In this document: in pieces, positions 56,740-64,000 of the stretch
Numbering within the stretch: the stretch's first letter is position 1
How the letters are laid out: each line of letters opens with the position of its first letter
Assembly: GCA_000320605.2 (NCBI GenBank)
Contig: KB445794.1
Coordinates: forward strand, 2,109,720-2,173,719
Direction of reading: 5' to 3'
DNA: 64,000 nucleotides
Source of the DNA: Gelatoporia subvermispora B
Taxonomy: Eukaryota > Basidiomycota > Agaricomycetes > Polyporales > Gelatoporiaceae
Translations under genes and position numbers: made by a program
Notes under the pieces: generated by a model
Seen by the model: only the letters and a program-made list of their open reading frames with translations
Told to the model about the DNA's origin: nothing
Database searches by the model: none

Positions 56740-58003
56740 AGTGATGCTGAGCAGGTGCGTTTGCAAGTAACGTTTTGGCAGATCAAGGTTATTTGTAGAC
56801 GGAGAATAGTCCACTCCACTCGCTTTTATATCCTACGCGCTCAGTGCACCTTGTCACTAAATACATGGAAGCTTTCTCAGTATAGGCAGAAACATGGCTT
56901 CCTGGCACAGCTCCAGACATGGGCACTGCACGATCACATGGTGACTTACGAATAATGTCAACTCTTCCTCATGCGCGCCTTTGTCAGCCTCGGGGTGATA
57001 GCGAGGTTCGGAATGATGCGCTCCCTTTGTCTGCGAGGGTATCGGTCAAGACTTTGGACAGAACAAGGGTCGAGTAGCGTAAGACTAAGCCGGCGGATCA
57101 GACCACGGTGATCGAGGAGCTCAGGTAATTGAAACCAGATGATACGGCGACATACTGAGAAGAGCGTCACATAGTCACAAACTTGCGTAGGACATTAGAA
57201 GCCAATAGACAGTAGTTATATCCTGGGTCAAGTGCTTTTCTGGAAAAACTGTACCAAGCTCGAGGCCGTAAGCAATTCTTCTGTATCTTTGGGATCGGGC
57301 GTCATTCTTTGAAGCCGGCGGATATGGCAAAGTGCGGAAAATGACAAGCCTCAGGAGTCGCTTGTGGTCATCGCATATGTCCATTGTCAACCATGGTCCT
57401 TCCGGCTGGCACAGAGACAGTCTTTGTGTGCCCCGGATACGCTGTGGTGCGTCTGACATATGTATGTTTCACAGAACCCGAGAGTGCCTAGCCATCGATC
57501 CGGCGCAGCTCGGATGTGCAATACTATCCACACGCTAGCAGCTGCTAGCAGTGACACTACCGGCATCGCACGCATGTGTTCGGTCTTTTGCCGACCTTTC
57601 TTCCATTCACAGCGTGCCTGGTTGCAATCAAACGCCCCGACGTTCATGGAAGTCACTCAGAAGCTGAGGTCTGAGACGCAGCCTTCACGAAGCAAGGCCG
57701 AGTGCTGAGTAGAGCGCGCCAAGTTGTCAGTGTGTCGAGCCCGGCTGTGTTGTCAGCACTACCTTCGAGAGTAAGTAAAGAAGAGCCATAGAAGATAGAA
57801 CTGACAAGTCCAGTGCAAGACTAACGAGATCCTTCCACTGTCCCAAGGTCGATACCACTCATGGTGGCCAGGCGCAACGAATTGCTTTCAACAGGCGCCG
57901 GCCGGTAATCCATTGAACCTTCACCATGAGGTGATAAGATGACTCAGATAGCTCCAGTACAACCTTTGACTCGAGTGCCGCTATAACAGACCGCTATCGG
58001 TCT
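56740..58003. other. Intergenic, possible decayed coding matter
   Basis: The copy 5 promoter at the left. Two adjacent minus-strand frames (56958-57170 and 57175-57459) are coding-like ('FQLPELLDHRG', 'VFPEKHLTQDITTVYW') but without a recognisable domain. They may be a remnant. Confidence 0.4.
56823..56830 (-). promoter_or_regulatory. TATA box of MLKL-like copy 5
   Basis: TATAAAAG on the minus strand, 84-91 bp upstream of the ATG at 56739. Confidence 0.5.
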
Positions 58004-59837
58004 ATGCTCCTTGACTTCAGTCGACTAGGGCTGATCCTTGTTCTGCTTGGATCACTTGCTATGTCTGGTCTCCCCGTTCCCCTCGGTGTTGCAGCCCTCG
58101 AGCAAGCTGCTTTCTCTGTGCTGCCCGATGATGGCCTAGCGTCTTTACCGGTTCCCAATCCAACAAAGTCATTCTGGATCAACTCTCCCGGAGCAAACCC
58201 TCTGGCAGGCGAGGGCAGCGAAGGTCCTTTGACCTCGGACGCGGACGTCTGCATCATTGGTTCAGGTATCACCGGCGTGTCGGCTGCATACCACTTCTCC
58301 CAGCTGCTCGAATATGGACCAACGCCGCAAAAGCCGCTGAGGGTCGTGATTCTGGAGGCACGAGATTTCTGTCAGCATTGCTTCTGTTCTGCACTATATG
58401 AGTTGACTGTACGAGGGAAACAGGTTCGGGTGCCACAGGTGAGCGCAGCAGTTCTACGAGAATTATTCGAGGTTTATCGTGACGTGTCATCAGGTCGAAA
58501 CGGAGGACATCTGACTCCGCACTCGTGCTCAGACTTCGTCAAACTTGAAGCTGCCTTCGGCCGAGAGGAAGCACTCAGAGGGATGGAGCTGGAGGAGCAT
58601 ACTGCAAGATCAGTCATTGATATTCTGCGACGAGATAGTGCCGAGAAAGCCGTAGACTTCGTTCCAGGTGGGCGTACCATCTTGCTGTTCACCGAGGAGG
58701 AGGTCCGTGCTGCGAAAGCCGACTACGAGGCGGCGCTGGCCGCTGGCGCCGATTTGAGCAACGTTACATTCCTACCCGCGGAGGAGACGAAGGCTGTACG
58801 TTTCTATCTTCTAGTTTCCTGTAAATACACCTGATTCCTCTATGCTAGCGATTTGGTGCATCCTACCCGGCAGTACACACCCCAGGAAACAACCTCTGGC
58901 CGCTCAAGCTCGTCACGCACCTCTTCCGGCGCGCACAAGCCTCCCCCAATCTCAACCTCACTCTGCACACCCGCACGCCTGTCACTGGCATCAACTCTAC
59001 CTCTGGTAGCCGCCGCTGGCAGCTCGAGACTCCGCGCGGTGTGGTATCTTGCACATACGTCTTACACGCATCGAACGGCTATTCTCCAGCGCTCCTCCCG
59101 CACCTCCGTGGGCCGAACGGCGTCGTGCCCACACGCGGCCAGATCATGGCCCTGCGCGCGGCCGCACCCGCAGTTCAGGTGACCACCAGCGGTTATACCG
59201 CCAACGAAGGCTTCGAATACTGGTTCCCGCGTCCAGTCGAGCATTTAGAATCAGACGCACCGCTGGTGATCTTAGGCGGCGGAAGAGAGGTGGTGCAGCC
59301 GCGGTTTGAGCTAGGAGAGGTGGATGACTCCAAAATTGATGCGAGTGTCGGAGTGGTGTTGAGGAAGTTTTTGCCGAGCGTATTCCCGGGGATGTATGAG
59401 GAAGGCAGGGACCCGGAGATAGAATGGGTAAGTATTTCCTGCTTATACTTGACGTCTCGAGAACACTTATGAGTACGTGTGTCAAGACTGGAATCATGGG
59501 CTTTACTAAGTCCGGAGATCCATTCGTAAGTCATACTAGCTCACAGTTGTAGATACATGCTGAGTAGCTGTCGCTGTAGGTTGGCCCGGTCGTTGACCCT
59601 TCAGTCCCAGAGTCTGCCCAAACGTACAAAGGGCAATACATTTCAGCCGGCTATAGCGGGCACGGAATGCCCAGGGCTTTCGCGTGGTACGTGCAGTGAA
59701 CATTTCCGTGTAGGCTGGTTTTCTGACTCCCCATGAAAAGTGCCGAAGCTGTTGTTCAACTAATGGTCAGTGACATGGAGGGCAAGACCTGGACGCCACC
59801 GGAGTGGTTGCCACGTCATTATTTGACGCAAAGCTAG
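58004..59837 (+). CDS. FAD-dependent oxidoreductase (DAO family), likely secreted or membrane-anchored
   Basis: Seven exons, 58004-58370, 58424-58438 (15 nt), 58494-58795, 58849-59427, 59487-59525, 59580-59686 and 59741-59837, give 501 residues, all in frame. The N-terminus 'LGLILVLLGSLAMSGLPVPL' is a signal peptide or anchor. The FAD-binding fold is 'DADVCIIGSGITGVSAAYHF' (GxGxxG), followed by the 'CSGATGRNGGHLTPH' flavin loop typical of the family. Later come 'GVVSCTYVLHASNGYSPALL', 'TRGQIMALRA' and the C-terminal flavin contact 'GFTKSGDPFVGPV...GYSGHGMPRA'. Exons 5 and 7 follow AAG acceptors rather than CAG/TAG. Relatives oxidise amines or amino acids with O2, giving H2O2; the substrate is unknown. 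It appears intact. Confidence 0.85.
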
Positions 59838-60041
59838 TTAAAAGAGCAGGAACGAAGTCAAATCCAGTGTATTCGATGAACAGAACTGTAACAATCGTGC
59901 ACTAAGAGCATCTATGAATCACAGCTACTGGTAGAACGAAGCATTGATCGAGAATATTTTGAGTAACGTGATCAGGCAGATCTTGCGACAGGGAGATTCA
60001 CTCCTCGTCCGATGTAAAAGGCGTAATCTGTGTGTTGACGA

Positions 60042-61343
60042 CTAAGTATGCGTGAGTTCTCTGAGCTTCTTGTCATTATAATCATTATCAATTGACTCAC
60101 ACCGTAGCTCCGCAATTCCTCGCTCTCTCAGAGACTCGAACATCTGCTTGAACGCCCACCGCATGTTCGACCAGTCTTTGTGGTAGCATTCTGCGACGAC
60201 ATGAACGGATACTACGTGTAACGCGGGAAAACTGTCGACATCATCCAGACGCTCGGCAAGGTCCTGTAGAGAGTCGCGTTCCACCTCATAGAAAAGGTGA
60301 CATTGTAGCTCAAGTTCAACGTGCTTGAGGCACGGCAGCGCCGCAGATGAGAACATCGTGGCAATGTAATGGACATCTTCGATAGAAGCCTTGATTTTGA
60401 TACATTCCAGACTGATGCAGGGCTGGAAAAGTTTAGCCCAATGGTATCGGGCTGCAGCTGCAGTCACGTCAACCTGAGAATAATGCAATGTGAAAGCACA
60501 CCTACAAGCATTGCCTTGGTCCAGGTTAGTGTTTCCTTTGTTGTTATCCGCCTCCTCCTGGTCGTCTTTGGAGAACGGCAGTTCAAACTGAAGCTTCATC
60601 AGCGAGGAGCCACAAGCGGCCACAAGCGCAGTAAAGGCCCTCGCGCTTGGACGCGTCCTGTCATCTGAGGGCTCTATAGCCTCCAGGTGCATTGGTGGCT
60701 TCATGACGAAGCATTGAGTGAGGAAATCGTACACCACGGCTCCCACCGGAATGATCTCCTTAAGGTGCAGCTTGGACAGAGCGTCAGCAACATTGATGAT
60801 GTCGGTATCGGAGCTCGCGGAACATGATTTCTCGTCGGACAACCGGAGGGATTGAACCGTCGGGAAAATCGAGAAGAGTCCAGTGAGTAAGCTGTGGCGT
60901 TCAACTATGTGCTCCCCATATAGCCATAGGTTGCGCACTGGGCCGACACTGGTGAGGTTTTCCGGGACGTCGATATCCTCGGTCTCCCAAGTTACAAACA
61001 GCCACTGCACAGATCCGAGCAGGGAAGCCAGCGAGCACAGATCGTCGAAGTCTTCCTTGCTAGCAACCTGAAATTCGAGTTCCTTAACATACTGGCCTAC
61101 ACGTGGGAATTCTAGTAAGAGTGCCCTAAAACGTTTCTTCTCCTCGATTTCCCAGAGAGAGACGAACGTGAAGTAGTACACTATAGAACGGGCGGCCCAT
61201 GAACGGCAAGTCAAGTTGCATCTTCTCAGCGTGTGACGATCCAAATTCTCGAAGATCGCATCGAGCAGTCCAGGAGGCAGTGTCTGGGCAGGGCCTGGGA
61301 CTCGCATTCTGCGTTTCGGCGCCATTAATTGTTGGTTGAGCAC
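60042..61343 (-). CDS. F-box/LRR-like protein, single exon
   Basis: 433 residues without introns. The F-box lies at about residues 20-60 ('LPPGLLDAIFENLDRHTLRR', 'CNLTCRSWAARSIVYYF'), followed by an irregular leucine-rich region with family-typical 'FPTVQSLRLSD' and a C-terminal 'FPALHVVSVHVVAECYHKDW'. An alternative start is the ATG at 61325 (residue 7). It would be a substrate adaptor of an SCF ubiquitin ligase, target unknown. A related fragment lies on the opposite strand at 61.7-62.6 kb. Confidence 0.75.
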   Translation of the reverse strand: MLNQQLMAPKRRMRVPGPAQTLPPGLLDAIFENLDRHTLRRCNLTCRSWAARSIVYYFTFVSLWEIEEKKRFRALLLEFPRVGQYVKELEFQVASKEDFDDLCSLASLLGSVQWLFVTWETEDIDVPENLTSVGPVRNLWLYGEHIVERHSLLTGLFSIFPTVQSLRLSDEKSCSASSDTDIINVADALSKLHLKEIIPVGAVVYDFLTQCFVMKPPMHLEAIEPSDDRTRPSARAFTALVAACGSSLMKLQFELPFSKDDQEEADNNKGNTNLDQGNACRCAFTLHYSQVDVTAAAARYHWAKLFQPCISLECIKIKASIEDVHYIATMFSSAALPCLKHVELELQCHLFYEVERDSLQDLAERLDDVDSFPALHVVSVHVVAECYHKDWSNMRWAFKQMFESLRERGIAELRCESIDNDYNDKKLRELTHT

Positions 61344-61694
61344 CGAACTATTTCCCGTCTTGCGCTACCTGGAGTGTTCAAGCTGTCAGACTCCATAATT
61401 TGGAAGGTATGTACGTATGACCTCACTCACCGAAGAGAAATCCCTGGTCGTTATGGCTAGATCACGTAGTACAGGATGGAGAGAACTATGAGAGGTCGGG
61501 AGTGCGTGTGTGGCACGGTGTGGCAAGCTGCTCTATATACCCGTCTGAAGTTGAACCGTGAGACCAAGTACCAGTGGCTCAACACGTGCTCACGAGTGAT
61601 CCGGCGTTGATTGATCCGGATTCCGATCCCCATCAGTCCTTGAGCAAAACTCCAGAAGGTGACACCTAACAATAACAAGTCAATCTAGTGAGGC
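61344..61694. other. Intergenic upstream of the F-box gene
   Basis: Contains CTATATAC at about 61533-61540, possibly a TATA box, rather far (190 bp) from the ATG at 61343. No coding frame with support. Confidence 0.4.
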
Positions 61695-62576
61695 TTGAAG
61701 CTTGGATCCAGCGAACTTTGGGCCATAGTCCACAGGTCGAACTCTGGCGCATCGCGTTATCGAGAAGCAACAAATTCCACCGTAGCCATCCAGTTATCCC
61801 GCAGCGCTCATGACAGGCAAAACTTCGCGTCACAGCCGCGGGTCAAGCTCATGTCAGAATATTTGGTCTTTGCTGAGACACTTCAAGGTGAAACCCAAGA
61901 AGCTACAATTTGGCACCTTCACCGATCCATGTAGTTGGGAATCTGTCGCGAAATCCTTGCGTAGTTGCCCGACATCGGTACAAAGTCTGGAATTGAATAT
62001 GATCTACATCAAGGGGGCAGGAGACCAGCAAGGGCACACAGGTGAATAGTAGCTTACAGTCCTCACCATCCAGCGGGATGCGACTGATTCAGGAACAAAG
62101 GACCGCGCAGCTCGATGACGAGTCTCATGAGCACCATCGCTTCATCCATTATCCGCCGTTCCTCGCCTCCACCTCCACCCCCATTTCCGCATTATTCGGT
62201 AGTGTGTCCCTTGCTGAGCAAACTCTGCCAGTCCTCGCCTCATCTGGTATCCCTCAAATTTACCGTGAAACCGCGGCAGTACAATATCCTCAACGGAATG
62301 ATCTCCCATCTGACCTCATCACATATCGAAGATCTACGGATTATACTGTATTACGACAGTAATCTCAAGTCGGTCATACCTCTCTCGACCCTCGCAGATC
62401 TTCTGGACGACAAGTCACGTTTCCCAGCGCTCAGGATGGCGATAATCGGGATCGCTGGCAAAGGAGAGACAGTCGACGAGTGGGAGCAAATGCAGACTAT
62501 CGTGAGGGAATATTTCAGCGCACTGGATGCCCGAGGTGTCCTAAAGTTGCATTGTAAGTTCTGCTCACCAAAGTAA
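61695..62576 (+). pseudogene. F-box/LRR-like gene remnant lacking the F-box
   Basis: Two frames (61810-62049 and 62115-62576) read like the middle and end of an F-box/LRR-like protein. The first has 'CPTSVQSLELNMIYIKG'. The second has 'SPHLVSLKFTVKPRQYNILN', 'LADLLDDKSRFPALRMAIIG' and 'SALDARGVLKLHCK', the last two comparable to 'FPALHVVSVHVVAE' and 'LRERGIAELRCE' of the gene at 60042-61343. No F-box start is found upstream, and the join between frames at about 62040-62115 is not clean. It could be a gene with a missed 5' exon. Confidence 0.5.
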
Positions 62577-62807
62577 CGGACACGTTCACTTATGTAGCCA
62601 ACAGTCGCATACCTCGAAGGCAAAGTCCCATAATCTAACGAGTACAGGTGGTATTACTGTGACACTAGGAACAGCCGCTGCGTGGGGTATTACATTGATG
62701 TGCAGTCTATAATGGGAACTTGGGGATAGCTCGACTTTGCCGAACCTGTTTGAATGTGTGTCGAAGGTGCTTGTGGGGTGCATCTACAAGGTGGGACTCC
62801 CGCTCCG

Positions 62808-64000
62808 TTATGAGAATGCATGGACTATGGTCTCGAATGTAGCGAATGTGACCATGTTGACTGGAATAGCGCTATTGCGACACAGTGGACCGTTCCGTTC
62901 GTTATCCTTGCGTATGCAGGTCGAAGTGAATATGAACGCACCGTATGAGTGTGGGAGAAAGACCGTGAAAGAATACCCGGAGCCCTTCTGAACGGTATGA
63001 TGCCACGATAGTGGACCATGTTGAGCTATATGGATGTCCTGCCACCGGTTCTTGAATGCTCTGCATTCTGGTTTTGACGACGTCGAACGGGAAAGTGACG
63101 ATCCAGCCGGCCACGCCTGCAACACCACCGGAGAGGAGCAGGGCAGGCCATGAGTGCGATGCGCGCTCGGCTTCGGCTTCTTCAATGAGAGACGAAGGAT
63201 CCGGGTGAGAGGGTGCTGGGGAGAATAACCGGAGGGTGCCTTCGTACGCCGCAAAGTAGGCACCATAACCTACGTCCCGCAGTGCCGTTGCAGTGATCCC
63301 GCGGTAGAATCCTCGCAGACCATATCTTCTCATGACGTGTCGTGCAACGTCGCGCGCGTTGGTAGGCTGAGCATGAACGTGCGATGTCGAGCTCACAGCG
63401 CTCACGAAGGATTGTTGATGAATCTTGATAAGTTCGATCGGAGTGGTAACGATGCTGATTGTTACCGGAGCCAGACGAGGTGTATCAGACAACGAGGTGA
63501 GGATGAACCAAACCAACAAGACCACGTACGACCCAATGATGCCGCTCCCTGCACCAGCAAGGGTTATCTGTGTGAGCGTTGGAACGTCATCCTCATGTTG
63601 GAGCTGCGATCTCATGAGGTGTTTGTAGGACGCGAACAACAAACCGTTCAATGGCGCACTGGACAGCTATTGCAACATGTCAAGATCAGCGGAGTAAGAG
63701 TAGAGCTGGCGACAGCGAATCTACCAATGGCGCTGCGATACCTCGAAAAAGACCTCCAATGCGTTCTTCCCGCACAATGGTAAGCAGAGCGTGAAACGTA
63801 GAACTGTACTTGCGTGATATATCTGGGTTCTGTAATCTGACTTTGACTAGAGGAGAATGAGCCACCATGTGTCATGATTGGGTGACATCAAGAGGACACC
63901 CGTCGGCCTTACCTGTGTCAAACGGGAATCCAACGGTTAGTGCTGCAATACCTTTGTATTCATGAGCGTCAAGTGTTGTGATATACACAAGAGGAGCATA
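62808..64000 (-). CDS. Mitochondrial carrier family protein (5' end beyond the window)
   Basis: Three solute-carrier repeats with their signature motifs: 'GFPFDTVKVRLQNP' (about 63920-63820, split by an intron after 'DT'), 'TTPIELIKIHQQSF' (about 63440) and 'TFPFDVVKTRMQSI' (about 63080-63050). Intervening helices include 'VAGWIVTFPFDVV', 'FYRGITATALRDVGYGAYFA' and 'FHGLSPTLIRAIPVNMVTFA', the last spanning a 70-nt intron; the stop is at 62808-62810. The substrate cannot be deduced; the sequence resembles amino-acid/carnitine-type carriers. It acts in the inner mitochondrial membrane. Exons upstream of about 63950 are outside the window. Confidence 0.85.

Noticed and set aside
1..64000. CRISPR arrays, bacterial operons, rRNA
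   Set aside because: No regularly spaced repeats or rRNA-like segments; gene structure with many introns is eukaryotic.

Overview
This is genomic DNA of a filamentous basidiomycete, most probably an Agaricomycete. The evidence is genes cut by many short introns (about 44-70 nt, GT...AG), Plavaka-type DNA transposons with their DUF6698-like partner gene, an agaricomycete-style BCS1-like AAA ATPase, several F-box/LRR-like genes, and a lineage-specific family with an MLKL/HeLo-like helical N-terminus.

Layout. 1-1044: the 3' end of a Plavaka-type transposon entering from the left. 3.1-7.9 kb: a broken member of a gene family (here the 'MLKL-like' family), split by a 1.8 kb terminal-inverted-repeat element at 5055-6884. 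8.6-10.0 kb: a medium-chain (enoyl-reductase-like) oxidoreductase. 10.4-13.9 kb: an F-box-like gene followed by its decayed tandem copy. 15-16 kb: a weak orphan gene. 16.5-31.8 kb: a conserved core block with SYS1 (Golgi), a BCS1-like AAA ATPase, DNM1 (mitochondrial fission dynamin), ATP4 (ATP synthase subunit b) and a dipeptidyl aminopeptidase. Three of these act at or are predicted to act at mitochondria. 32.7-40.4 kb: an apparently complete Plavaka element with both of its genes and recognisable inverted ends. 40.8-56.7 kb: four further members of the MLKL-like family, all on the minus strand, with a duplicated piece of the dipeptidyl aminopeptidase and a small coiled-coil gene between them. 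58-59.8 kb: a FAD-dependent oxidoreductase with a 15-nt exon. 60-62.6 kb: an F-box-like gene and an F-box-like remnant. 62.8 kb to the end: a mitochondrial carrier that runs off the window.

The most interesting content is the five-member MLKL-like family. Each member has (i) an N-terminal helical segment like the fungal/plant/animal HeLo-MLKL four-helix bundle, (ii) a stretch that resembles a degenerate protein-kinase fold with no recognisable catalytic loop, and (iii) a long conserved C-terminal part (signatures 'GDYGY...F..LGN', 'FFWF.A.DIA', 'FG.WSL...P.PGPWP', 'FQA.L..CFA') that I cannot assign to a known domain. The layout (helical bundle plus pseudokinase, tandem expansion, divergence, transposon damage) resembles known regulated-necrosis or allorecognition gene families. 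That functional reading is inference. Exon boundaries of these genes are only partly resolved.
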